From Lewinellaceae bacterium (GTDB lineage: Bacteria > Bacteroidota > Bacteroidia > Chitinophagales > Saprospiraceae): a DNA stretch of 64,000 bases. Of the stretch, positions 26,901 to 34,570 are shown piece by piece. The stretch's first letter is position 1, and every line of letters starts with the position of its first letter. The translations under genes and the position numbers were made by a program. The notes below the pieces were generated by a model. It saw only the letters and a program-made list of their open reading frames with translations, ran no database searches and was not told where the DNA came from. The stretch is from contig JACJYL010000001.1 of NCBI GenBank assembly GCA_020636105.1, forward strand, positions 2,914,001 to 2,978,000, given 5' to 3'.

Positions 26901-27332
26901 TTAAATAAAAATTTCAAAACCATATTTTTTAATAAATTTCTGGTATTCATCTTCAAAAGTCTTATTTGCATGATGTTTTTCCTGGTTTTGAATATACCTG
27001 CGAACAGCATTAATTTGAGAATGACTAACGGAGCCTGCAAAATATTCATCCTGCCAACCAAAGTATTTTTCAGTCAATTTATTTTTATTGATCCAAAATG
27101 AGGACTCTCCTTTTAGAAGCTGAATTATGGATGCAATATTATGAGTTGCGTCCATTGAAATAAGACAATGCACATGTTCCAGATGGCCATTAATATGATC
27201 AAGGTGGATATTTTTATTTTTTGCATTTTCTCTAATGTGTTGAAAAATCTGATACCTCACGTCCTTCGTTAAATAAGGGAATCTTTTCTTTGTTGCCCAA
27301 ACGGCATGTATCCAAATTCTGATATAAGGCAT
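26901..27332 (-). CDS. IS200/RAYT-like Y1 (HUH) transposase
   Basis: 143 residues, the size of an IS200 TnpA. The HUH motif is LEHVHCLIS (His53, His55) and the single catalytic tyrosine is Tyr113 in AVRRYIQNQEKHH. The N-terminus MPYIRIWIHAVWATKKRFPY is typical of the 'transposase of IS200-like' set widespread in Bacteroidota. Y1 enzymes cut and join single-stranded DNA next to hairpins. No tnpB partner or second gene is present. The gene is bracketed by matching GGGCTttAGCCC-type hairpins and by two minisatellite arrays, and a REP-like half element lies ~65 bases before its start, the arrangement of a domesticated REP-associated tyrosine transposase. The frame looks intact. Confidence 0.88.
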   Translation of the reverse strand: MPYIRIWIHAVWATKKRFPYLTKDVRYQIFQHIRENAKNKNIHLDHINGHLEHVHCLISMDATHNIASIIQLLKGESSFWINKNKLTEKYFGWQDEYFAGSVSHSQINAVRRYIQNQEKHHANKTFEDEYQKFIKKYGFEIFI

Positions 27333-27398
27333 AATATTAGTGGGTTTTATTAATAAAAAATTAGTTCTGAATTTTATTTACTAAAGGGCTCTTCCCTT

Positions 27399-27455
27399 AT
27401 TTATAAAAGCCACGAGTCTTCCAGATGTGACATTTTTTTATGGCTTTTTTTAACA
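27399..27455. repeat. REP-like half element upstream of the RAYT-type gene
   Basis: TATAAAAGCCACGAG at 27402-27416, then GTGAC at 27427-27431 and a TTTTTTTATGGCTTTTTT stretch. The order and the 25-bp spacing from TATAAAAGCC to GTGAC are identical to both arms of the inverted repeat at 2631-2795. This links the transposase locus with the dispersed element. Confidence 0.65.
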
Positions 27456-27483
27456 ATAGGGCTAAAGCCCTTTCTAAAACTGA

Positions 27484-28080
27484 TCAATCGCTCCGCCCTG
27501 AAGGACGGAGCGATTGATGCCAATTGCTCCCGTACTGATGGGCGACGGAGCGATCGATACCATTTATTCCAGAGCTGATGGAAGACGGAGCGATCGATGC
27601 CATTTATTCCAGAGCTGATGGAAGACGGAGCGATTGATCCCATTTATTCCAGAGCTGATGGAAGACGGAGCGATCGATGCCATTTATTCCAGAGCTGATG
27701 GAAGACGGAGCGATCGATGCCATTTATTCCAGAGCTGATGGAAGACGGAGCGATCGATGCCATTTATTCCAGAGCTGATGGAAGACGGAGCGATTGATGT
27801 CAATTGCTCCCGAACTGATGGGCGACGGAGCGATCGATGCCATTTACTCCCGTGCTGATGGAAGACGGAGCGATCGATGCCATTTATTCCAGAGCTGATG
27901 GAAGACGGAGCGATCGATGCCATTTATTCCAGAGCTGATGGAAGACGGAGCGATCGATGCCATTTATTCCAGAGCTGATGGAAGACGGAGCGAATGATCC
28001 CAATTGCTCCCGTGCTGATGGGCGACGGAGCGATCGATGCCATTTACTCCCGTGCTGATGGGCGACGGAGCGATTGAAAA
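27484..28080. repeat. Right minisatellite array, 15 copies with exact 40-bp period
   Basis: GACGGAG occurs at 27504 and then every 40 bases to 28064. The main unit reads GACGGAGCGATCGATGCC then ATTTATTCCAGAGCTGATGGAA; a variant has CAATTGCTCCCG and GGGC in place of GGAA. Most units carry CGATCG. The array opens with a 12-bp-arm hairpin (TCAATCGCTCCG at 27484-27495, CGGAGCGATTGA at 27506-27517), like the opening of the left array. The hairpin GGGCTAAAGCCC lies just before it at 27459-27470. The period is not a multiple of three, so it is not a protein repeat. It ends ~130 bases before mqnC. Confidence 0.92.
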
Positions 28081-28201
28081 TTCAAGCATTCCCATCGAAC
28101 TTGTGCGAATGCAGACTGTTTCATTATTCGAGCATCTGATCTGTGGATAAATTCAGGTTAAGGAATTTGCCCGGAGTTATCCACGAACCATCCTAAATAC
28201 T

Positions 28202-28209
28202 TACCTTTG
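28202..28209 (+). promoter_or_regulatory. -7 box of mqnC, close to the start codon
   Basis: TACCTTTG fits TAnnTTTG and ends four bases before the ATG at 28214; no good -33 box is seen. If used, the transcript would be leaderless or nearly so. Confidence 0.35.
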
Positions 28210-28213
28210 TTAT

Positions 28214-29356
28214 ATGAGAACAGACGATTTATTACAAAGAGCACTCAACCTGGAATTCCTCACGGCAGAAGAGGGCGTTTTCCTTTTCGAAAATGCCGAA
28301 ACAGCTGAATTGGCCTATGTAGGAAATGAATTGCGCAAGTACCATGTTCCTGACAATATCGTCACATGGATCATTGACCGTAATTCCAATACAACCAATG
28401 TCTGCATTGCCAATTGCAAATTTTGCAATTTCTATCGCAGGCCTGGCCATGAGGAAGCTTACATTACCTCCATCGAAGAATACAAACAAAAGATAGAGGA
28501 AACCTTTGCTTTTGGAGGACAACAGCTGTTGCTTCAGGGCGGGCACCATCCGGATCTCGGACTGGATTATTATACCGGTTTGTTCCGTGAACTGAAATCC
28601 CTGTATCCTGATCTCAAATTACACGCTCTCGGCCCACCGGAAGTGGCGCACATTACCAAGCTCGAACAATCCACTCATACCGAAGTACTGAAAGCGCTGA
28701 AAGAGTCAGGACTGGACAGCCTTCCCGGCGCCGGAGCTGAAATCCTCAGCGACCGTGTCCGAAGGCTCATCTCCAAAGGAAAATGCGGCGCCCAGGAATG
28801 GCTCGACGTGATGAGAGCAGCACATCAGTTACACATCACCACCTCGGCTACCATGATGTTTGGGCATATCGAAACCAACCTTGAACGCATGGAACACCTG
28901 GTTGCACTGCGTGAAGTGCAGGCCGAAAAACCAGCAACCTCAAAAGGTTTTCTGGCCTACATCGGGTGGCCCTTCCAGGATATGGATACCATTTTAAAGA
29001 AGATCAAACGGGCTCGTAATGATGTTACGGGCAACGAATACATTCGTATGCTCGCGATGGGAAGAATCATGTTGCCCAATGTGGTCAACCACCAGGCATC
29101 ATGGCTTACCGTTGGAAAACAAGTAGGGCAAATTTGCCTGCACAGCGGCGCGAATGATTTCGGAAGTATTATGATCGAAGAAAACGTGGTTTCAGCGGCA
29201 GGTGCCAATCACCGGTTTACGGCCAACGGCATCCAGGAAGCCATTCGCGAAGCCGGATTCACTGCACAGTTGCGTAACCAGGAATACGAATTCCGCGAAC
29301 TGCCTGAAAACATTAAACAACAGGAGCTCGATCGTACCACCATAATTGTAGATTAA
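28214..29356 (+). CDS. mqnC: Cyclic dehypoxanthinyl futalosine synthase (MqnC), radical SAM
   Basis: 380 residues, family-typical. The radical SAM cluster motif is Cys64-x3-Cys68-x2-Cys71 (VCIANCKFCNFYRRPGHEEA). Other family segments are LLLQGGHHPDLGLDYYTGLF, DSLPGAGAEILSDRVR and SATMMFGHIETNLERMEHL. The enzyme cyclises dehypoxanthine futalosine in the futalosine route to menaquinone, the respiratory quinone of Bacteroidota. The other mqn genes are not in this window. The gene begins ~130 bases after the right repeat array and is followed by a purine nucleoside phosphorylase gene on the same strand. Confidence 0.95.
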   Translation: MRTDDLLQRALNLEFLTAEEGVFLFENAETAELAYVGNELRKYHVPDNIVTWIIDRNSNTTNVCIANCKFCNFYRRPGHEEAYITSIEEYKQKIEETFAFGGQQLLLQGGHHPDLGLDYYTGLFRELKSLYPDLKLHALGPPEVAHITKLEQSTHTEVLKALKESGLDSLPGAGAEILSDRVRRLISKGKCGAQEWLDVMRAAHQLHITTSATMMFGHIETNLERMEHLVALREVQAEKPATSKGFLAYIGWPFQDMDTILKKIKRARNDVTGNEYIRMLAMGRIMLPNVVNHQASWLTVGKQVGQICLHSGANDFGSIMIEENVVSAAGANHRFTANGIQEAIREAGFTAQLRNQEYEFRELPENIKQQELDRTTIIVD

Positions 29357-29427
29357 TCCTGGTTACGGGTTGCTTGCTACTCGTTTTGGCAACCGGAAAC
29401 CAGTATGGCCAAAGAGAAACCAGTAAC

Positions 29428-30258
29428 ATGTTATACGACAACATCCAGGAATCCCTCGAATTCATCAGGGCGCGAACCCCTTTTCAACCTGAGTTCGGCA
29501 TCATACTCGGCACCGGCCTCGGGGGACTGGTGGACGAAATTGAAATCATCGCCTCTATTGATTATGGGGACATTCCTCATTTCCCGGTATCTACCGTTCA
29601 GAGCCATGCCGGAAAATTGATCTTCGGGCTGCTGGACAGGATTCCGGTTGTCGCCATGGCCGGCCGCTTTCACTATTATGAGGGGTACAGCATGGAGGAA
29701 GTCACTTTCCCGGTAAGGGTTTTGAAGTTCCTGGGCATTAAAAGACTTGTCATTTCAAATGTTTCAGGAGGAACGAATCCCGATTTTAAAGCCGGAGATA
29801 TTGTTTTTGTCCGGGATCACATTTACCTGCAATCCGAAAACCCCCTCCGTGGTGCTAACGATGAACGACTTGGTCCCCGCTTTCCGGACATGCTCAATAT
29901 TTACGACCGAAAACTGAATGGCCGCGCGCTTAAAATCGCATCAGCCCATAACATTCGCGCTCATGAAGGCGTTTACCTTTGCCTCCAGGGTCCAAACCTG
30001 GAAACTCCTTCTGAATACGTATATATTCATCGCGTCGGGGCAGATATGGTGGGCATGTCCACCATCCCGGAAGTGATTGTGGCCCACCACATGTCGCTGC
30101 CTGTTTTTGTCATTTCGGTAATTTCCAATCAATCTTATCCTCCTGAAGTAATCAAAGAAGTCAGCGTTGAAGAAGTCATCGCCATGGCTAAATCAGTGGA
30201 ACCCAAAATGAGTTTAATTGTTAAAGAAATCTTGAAAGAAGAAGCCCGTAGCTATTGA
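29428..30258 (+). CDS. Purine nucleoside phosphorylase (inosine/guanosine type, trimeric)
   Basis: 276 residues from the ATG at 29428; the open frame upstream runs through a scrap of the 14-bp repeat and is rejected. Motifs: phosphate-binding GIILGTGLGGLVDEI, QSHAGKLIFGLL, MAGRFHYYEGYSMEEVTFPV, LVISNVSGGTNPDFKAGDIV, and the base-site GVYLCLQGPNLETPSEY with VGADMVGMSTIPEVIVAHH. It splits purine (deoxy)nucleosides to base plus (deoxy)ribose-1-phosphate. It is 71 bases downstream of mqnC; a link to recycling of the futalosine purine moiety is possible but not shown. Confidence 0.93.
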   Translation: MLYDNIQESLEFIRARTPFQPEFGIILGTGLGGLVDEIEIIASIDYGDIPHFPVSTVQSHAGKLIFGLLDRIPVVAMAGRFHYYEGYSMEEVTFPVRVLKFLGIKRLVISNVSGGTNPDFKAGDIVFVRDHIYLQSENPLRGANDERLGPRFPDMLNIYDRKLNGRALKIASAHNIRAHEGVYLCLQGPNLETPSEYVYIHRVGADMVGMSTIPEVIVAHHMSLPVFVISVISNQSYPPEVIKEVSVEEVIAMAKSVEPKMSLIVKEILKEEARSY

Positions 30259-30365
30259 CAAAAAGATCGAAATTCCCAATAGGGCAATACATTTTTTGCT
30301 AAAACAGGAACTCATTTCCGGTTACATGAGTTATTAAAGAAAATTTTACACAAAAAGCACCGCTT

Positions 30366-30875
30366 ATGATCATAGAAACGGAGCGCCTGATCATCAGACC
30401 CACGACCCTTGAAGATGCCGAAGCCGCCTATCAGGTTAACCAGGATCCGGAGGTGAGCCGGTACACCTGTGATGGAGGTGTCAAAACCCGGGAAGAAATT
30501 TATGCCATCCTAAAAAATACCACGCTGGCAGACTATAAAAAATACGGTTACGGAAGAATGTCCGTTATTTACAAACCTGAAAATTGTTATATAGGCTTTT
30601 GCGGGTTGAAGTACCTCCCGGATCTGGACACCGTCGACATTGGGTACAGATTTGCCCAAAGGTATTGGGGCCAGGGCATTGCCACCGAAGCCGCCCGACC
30701 TTTTATCCGGTTCGGTTTCGAAACCCTTGGGCTTAAGGAGATCATCGGATTGGTAGTTCCTGAAAATACGGCTTCCTCCAGCGTTCTGAAAAAACTGGGC
30801 TTCAGATTGGTTGACCTGTTCGAATATGATGAAGAAACCGTAGAGAAATATATCATTTTCCCTGAAAATGGATGA
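30366..30875 (+). CDS. GNAT-family N-acetyltransferase (RimJ/RimL type)
   Basis: 169 residues. It opens with the usual METERLIIRP-like strand (MIIETERLIIRPTTLEDAEA) and carries the acetyl-CoA-binding pattern RFAQRYWGQGIATEAARPFI (Q/RxxGxG/A form GQGIA), followed by EIIGLVVPENTASSSVLKKL with the closing GFRLVDLFEYDEETVEKYI. Substrate unknown; homologues acetylate ribosomal N-termini, antibiotics or small amines. Its last 23 bases overlap the convergent TPR gene. Confidence 0.9.
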   Translation: MIIETERLIIRPTTLEDAEAAYQVNQDPEVSRYTCDGGVKTREEIYAILKNTTLADYKKYGYGRMSVIYKPENCYIGFCGLKYLPDLDTVDIGYRFAQRYWGQGIATEAARPFIRFGFETLGLKEIIGLVVPENTASSSVLKKLGFRLVDLFEYDEETVEKYIIFPENG

Positions 30876-32043
30876 TCTCTTTTAACTGATCGATCCTTCC
30901 CTCAACATATTTCCTGTATTTTTCATCACCCGTTGCAAGATAACTCCTGTAGTGTTTCAATGCAATGGATTTGTCCTTGTAATAAATATCACTCAATCGG
31001 GCAAGATGGAAAAGATGTTCCGGGTTGTCTCCGTAATCCACCGCCGCTTTGTAATGAGCTAAAGCCTTAGCAATATCGTTCTCTTTTTCATAAACAGAAG
31101 CGAGATCTGCATGGAAGTCAGGCATTTTAGGAGAAATCCCCTTTTCAATAGCTTTCTCCAAATGTTCAATACTTTTGGGAAGGTCTTCTTTGAACCGATA
31201 GGCAAGTCCCAGGTAATGATGGGTGTATTCAGAATCTTTGCCCCGGTCAACAATATTTTCTAAATTCAGGATGGCCAAATCAATGCTGTCCATCTGCAGG
31301 TAGGCCACCCCAAGCATCATCTGGTAATAATCACTGGTATCTCCCTGTGCCATGGTTTTTTCAATGCTCTCCACGACCAGGCTGTGCTCCTGTCGTTTTT
31401 GATGAAGCCGGGATTTATTTTGTAATAATTTGATATTCTGTGGATCCAGGGCGAGCCCTTTGTCCAACATCTGGTCCACATAATCCAACTGATCGAAGGA
31501 CAGGTAAATTTGACAAAGCTGGTCAATGATCTCAATATCCGATTCATTGACCTCATGACCTTTGAGGAAAAAAGCCACGCCTTCCAATGTTTTTCCCAAC
31601 CTCATGGCGGTGTACCCGTTTAACTTGTAATAATAACTGTTCGTAGTGTCGATTTTCAGCAATTTCAGGTAGCATGTTTCTGCCTCCCTGTAATTCAGTT
31701 CCCTTTCAAAAATGGTTCCCAGTGAACTCAAGGCATTGGTATTGACCGAATCCACTACCAGTACCTGCCTGTAAAACATCTTGGCATCCGGATAACGCCC
31801 CATCTGGAAGTTGCAATAAGCTATTTTGGAAAGATAATCGACATTGCGGGGATCCCGGACATAACATTCGCTCAGGATTTTTTGGGCTTCTTCAAACTGG
31901 AAAGAGGCGATAAGATCATTGGCGATAAGGTATTGTTCCCTGGTATCGTCTGCCTGCGCTGTTTCCTGGGCAGACAGATTGATGAGCGTAAAAAATATAA
32001 AGATCAAAACGATTAAAAATCGGAAGGCAGGTAGTCTGGACAT
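30853..32043 (-). CDS. Secreted or periplasmic TPR protein
   Basis: 396 residues. Signal peptide ~1-26 (FLIVLIFIFFTLINLSAQ), followed by about ten tetratricopeptide repeats, for example YLIANDLIASFQFEEAQKIL, YPDAKMFYRQVLVVDSVN, NYREAETCYLKLLKIDTTN, DIAKALAHYKAAVDYGDN. There is no enzymatic domain, so it is likely a scaffold in the periplasm. The 3' end overlaps the convergent GNAT gene by 23 bases. No partner can be named from context. Confidence 0.85.
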   Translation of the reverse strand: MSRLPAFRFLIVLIFIFFTLINLSAQETAQADDTREQYLIANDLIASFQFEEAQKILSECYVRDPRNVDYLSKIAYCNFQMGRYPDAKMFYRQVLVVDSVNTNALSSLGTIFERELNYREAETCYLKLLKIDTTNSYYYKLNGYTAMRLGKTLEGVAFFLKGHEVNESDIEIIDQLCQIYLSFDQLDYVDQMLDKGLALDPQNIKLLQNKSRLHQKRQEHSLVVESIEKTMAQGDTSDYYQMMLGVAYLQMDSIDLAILNLENIVDRGKDSEYTHHYLGLAYRFKEDLPKSIEHLEKAIEKGISPKMPDFHADLASVYEKENDIAKALAHYKAAVDYGDNPEHLFHLARLSDIYYKDKSIALKHYRSYLATGDEKYRKYVEGRIDQLKEIIHFQGK

Positions 32044-32247
32044 AATATTTTCTTTAAACCATTTACGATATATTAAAGATGCCAGATCAAAAATAAATGG
32101 TGTGCCACGGTGTTTTTATATGCGATGGAGAAAATTTATGAATTTAATTCTGAGCAAGAAAAACTCAAAATGCCGTAGTTAGAGCCAGGCCACATCCCAA
32201 ACCTTTCGAGCCGTAAACAGGACCCAAATGTAGAAATGAACCTCAAC

Positions 32248-32306
32248 CTTGAAACCACCCCGACCTGCGGTACGATGTCGCTACGCTCCACTTGAACAAT
32301 TAGAAC
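32248..32306 (+). repeat. Copy of a dispersed ~55-bp repeat
   Basis: The core ACCTGCGGTACGATGTCGCT followed by ACGCTCCACTTGAACAATT is shared with 34451-34514 and, inverted and more diverged, with 9791-9850. It lies in the gap between the TPR gene and the helicase gene. No coding capacity. Confidence 0.55.
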
Positions 32307-32333
32307 AACTTGCCCCCCTTGAACCATTTCCCC

Positions 32334-34256
32334 TCACGACATATACTCCCAGGCCGACTGGTACAATCCATGTTTTTCAACATGATCAGAGAGTTGATTG
32401 AAGAGCTCAAAAGAAGAAAGGGTAGTCATATCGCCGATGATGACGAGCTTTTTACGGGCTCGCGTCAAAGCAACATTGAGGCGGCGACTGTCTTTAAGGA
32501 AACCTATTTCCCCTTTGTCATTCGAGCGCACCAGGCAAATGTAAATAAGATCCTTTTCCTGTCCCTGAAAACCGTCAATGGTATCCACTTCAATATCCAG
32601 TCCGGCAAAACTTGTATCCTGGCGGATTTCTTGCTGAATATAACGCACCTGCTCCGCATAAGGACTGATGATGCCGATGCTTATTCCTGCCAGGTCGGGG
32701 TATTTTCCGGTAGTCTTATCCTCATAGTGAACATGCATGTGTTCCTTCAGGATAAAATATTCCCCGGGATTGGAAAGGCTCCTTGGTCCGGGGTTGAACA
32801 CCTCATCAAACGAACAACCGCTGGTATCAATTAAAGTCACCGGGGAATCTCCTGACTTAATCCTGTGACCGGCCACTTTGATATTGGAATAGAGTTTTCC
32901 TTCATAAAACTGCGTGTTGGAAAAAGCCAGGATTTCATCATTCATCCTGTATTGTTCCCGCAACAGGTAACTGTGTATTATTCCTCCGGACATACGTTCC
33001 AAAAGCGTGTGATCCAGTCCCATTTTTTTAGCCTCCATGCTTTTAATGGTAGGAGGTAATTGAAAATGATCACCGGCGAGAATGACTCTGCGGGCGCGGA
33101 GCATGGCATTCCAGCATTCCGCTTCAAGCGTTTGGGAAGCCTCATCAATGACCAAAGTATTGCAGCGAATGCCCTCCAGGGCTGGCGCACTGATCCCCAC
33201 CAGAGTGGTAGCAATGACTTTACTGCTGTTGATGATTTCTGCCGTCAGCCGGTCTCCCAACTCCCGGGCCCATTTTCTTAATTCTCGGGCTTCTTTATAC
33301 ATATCATGCCTCTCCTGTCGCTGTTGGGCGCCAAAATTCCGCTTAAAGGCAGAGGCCTGCTTTTTGGCCTCTTCAGCCATCACCTTCACTTTTTTGATAT
33401 GCTTCCAATCGGGATGGTTACGTGCTTTTTCCTCTATGGTCAGATGCGCAATGGAATCACCGATTCGGGTTACATTTCCTATCCGCAGGACGGAGATGCC
33501 CAAATCGTCAAGCTGTCGTGCCAGTAGATCTACCGCATTATTCGAAGGTGCACAAACGAAAATACGCTTTTCCACTTTGCTCAGCGCATGGACCAGCGCC
33601 ACCAGGGTAGTCGTTTTTCCCGTACCCGGCGGGCCATGAATGATCCCCATCTGAGCCGCGGCCAGCGACCCTTTTACGGCTTCAACCTGGGTGGCGTTAA
33701 GATGGGAATTTTCGGGCAAGGGGGCCATTTCATCCTCCGATACCACAAGATCCATCGGTTCCTGCCGGCGAATTCCTTCCCTGAAGGCCACCACCACCGG
33801 GTCCCGGCTGTTTATTACCTCCTTCAAAGCTGCCTTCATCACTTTATAGGGCCTTTCGTCATAAACCAGTTCTACCCCGACATTCCCTTCCTGGAAAAGT
33901 TGTTCTTTTTGAATAAAATCATGCCGCAGGATCACGCCCATCTTGTCGCGCTGCAAAAAAGAGACGGTGCCGCTAAATTCCTGGTTTTCGGCCCCATGAC
34001 TAAAAACCACACAACCCGCACCCACCCTGAATTGATGCCTGCCCGACTCTTGTTTGGTGCGTTGCACCACCACTTCTACATACTCTCCCACGGTGTAGTG
34101 CTTTTGGATAATCTGTACCGGATACCACAAAATACCTGAATCGGATTTTTCCTTAAGGGATTTATTCGCACCAAGACTGCGAAAATATGCTTCCTCCTGT
34201 GCCCTTTCGAGCTCAGTAGCATCCAGTAATTGTCGGTATCTGTCCTGATCTGTCAT
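32334..34256 (-). CDS. UPF1/IGHMBP2-like superfamily 1B helicase
   Basis: 640 residues. An N-terminal beta-barrel-like region (~55-140) is followed by the SF1 motor: LNATQ (~187), Walker A IIHGPPGTGKTTTLVALVHA (~205-222), motif Ia CAPSNNAVDLLARQL, Walker B LVIDEASQTLEAECW, motif III LAGDHFQLPPTIKS, motif V IDGFQGQEKDLIYI and motif VI LNVALTRARKKLVIIGD. The family unwinds DNA or RNA 5' to 3'. Bacterial members of the IGHMBP2 kind are common in Bacteroidota but their cellular role is unsettled. It is divergent from rlmN with a tandem repeat between the two. Confidence 0.93.
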   Translation of the reverse strand: MTDQDRYRQLLDATELERAQEEAYFRSLGANKSLKEKSDSGILWYPVQIIQKHYTVGEYVEVVVQRTKQESGRHQFRVGAGCVVFSHGAENQEFSGTVSFLQRDKMGVILRHDFIQKEQLFQEGNVGVELVYDERPYKVMKAALKEVINSRDPVVVAFREGIRRQEPMDLVVSEDEMAPLPENSHLNATQVEAVKGSLAAAQMGIIHGPPGTGKTTTLVALVHALSKVEKRIFVCAPSNNAVDLLARQLDDLGISVLRIGNVTRIGDSIAHLTIEEKARNHPDWKHIKKVKVMAEEAKKQASAFKRNFGAQQRQERHDMYKEARELRKWARELGDRLTAEIINSSKVIATTLVGISAPALEGIRCNTLVIDEASQTLEAECWNAMLRARRVILAGDHFQLPPTIKSMEAKKMGLDHTLLERMSGGIIHSYLLREQYRMNDEILAFSNTQFYEGKLYSNIKVAGHRIKSGDSPVTLIDTSGCSFDEVFNPGPRSLSNPGEYFILKEHMHVHYEDKTTGKYPDLAGISIGIISPYAEQVRYIQQEIRQDTSFAGLDIEVDTIDGFQGQEKDLIYICLVRSNDKGEIGFLKDSRRLNVALTRARKKLVIIGDMTTLSSFELFNQLSDHVEKHGLYQSAWEYMS

Positions 34257-34261
34257 GGGCG

Positions 34262-34269
34262 CAAAGATA
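34262..34269 (-). promoter_or_regulatory. -7 box of the helicase gene, close to the start codon
   Basis: TATCTTTG on the minus strand fits TAnnTTTG and ends five bases before the ATG. The upstream -33 region falls in the 14-bp tandem repeat and gives no clear TTTG. Confidence 0.35.
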
Positions 34270-34283
34270 ACATTTTTGGAATC

Positions 34284-34420
34284 TTGTTGCTGGTTACTTG
34301 TTGCTGGTTACTTGTTGCTGGTTGCTCGCTACTGGTTGCTCGTTACTTGTTGCTCGTTACTTGTTGCTCGTTACTTGTTGCTCGTTACTTGTTGCTCGTT
34401 ACTTGTTGCTGGTTGCTGGT
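34284..34420. repeat. 14-bp tandem repeat between the helicase gene and rlmN
   Basis: About nine units of TTGTTGCTCGTTAC or TTGTTGCTGGTTAC, the middle five nearly perfect. A degenerate scrap (CTGGTTACGGGTTGCTTGCT) lies at 29358-29383 before the nucleoside phosphorylase gene. The frame that runs through the array would give a Leu/Val/Cys-rich peptide, which is not a credible protein. Confidence 0.85.
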
Positions 34421-34450
34421 TTTTTCAAACCCTTTGAAACTCCTGAAGCC

Positions 34451-34514
34451 TGGAACAACCCCTACCTGCGGTACGATTTCGCTGCGCTCACCTTGAACAA
34501 TTTGGACTTGGAAC
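34451..34514 (+). repeat. Copy of a dispersed ~55-bp repeat
   Basis: ACCTGCGGTACGATTTCGCT followed by GCGCTCACCTTGAACAATTT matches the copy at 32248-32306 over most of its length in the same orientation. It sits between the 14-bp tandem array and rlmN. Confidence 0.55.
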
Positions 34515-34558
34515 ATTCTGAAACCCCTACAAACCATCTCCGTATCAAAAAAGTCCAT

Positions 34559-34566
34559 TACCTTTG
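34559..34566 (+). promoter_or_regulatory. -7 box of rlmN, close to the start codon
   Basis: TACCTTTG fits TAnnTTTG and ends four bases before the ATG at 34571, the same spacing as at mqnC. Confidence 0.35.
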
Positions 34567-34570
34567 CAAA

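Noticed and set aside
26588..28043. Repeat-containing proteins read through the two arrays on either strand
   Set aside because: The 40-, 42- and 37-bp periods shift the frame at each unit, so the open frames only exist because stops are rare in the unit.
27484..28080. CRISPR array
   Set aside because: The units are direct repeats over their full 40 bp with no unique spacers, and no cas gene is near.
34298..34570. N-terminal extension of rlmN rich in Leu/Val/Cys
   Set aside because: It is a translation of the 14-bp tandem repeat; RlmN homology begins at the ATG at 34571.
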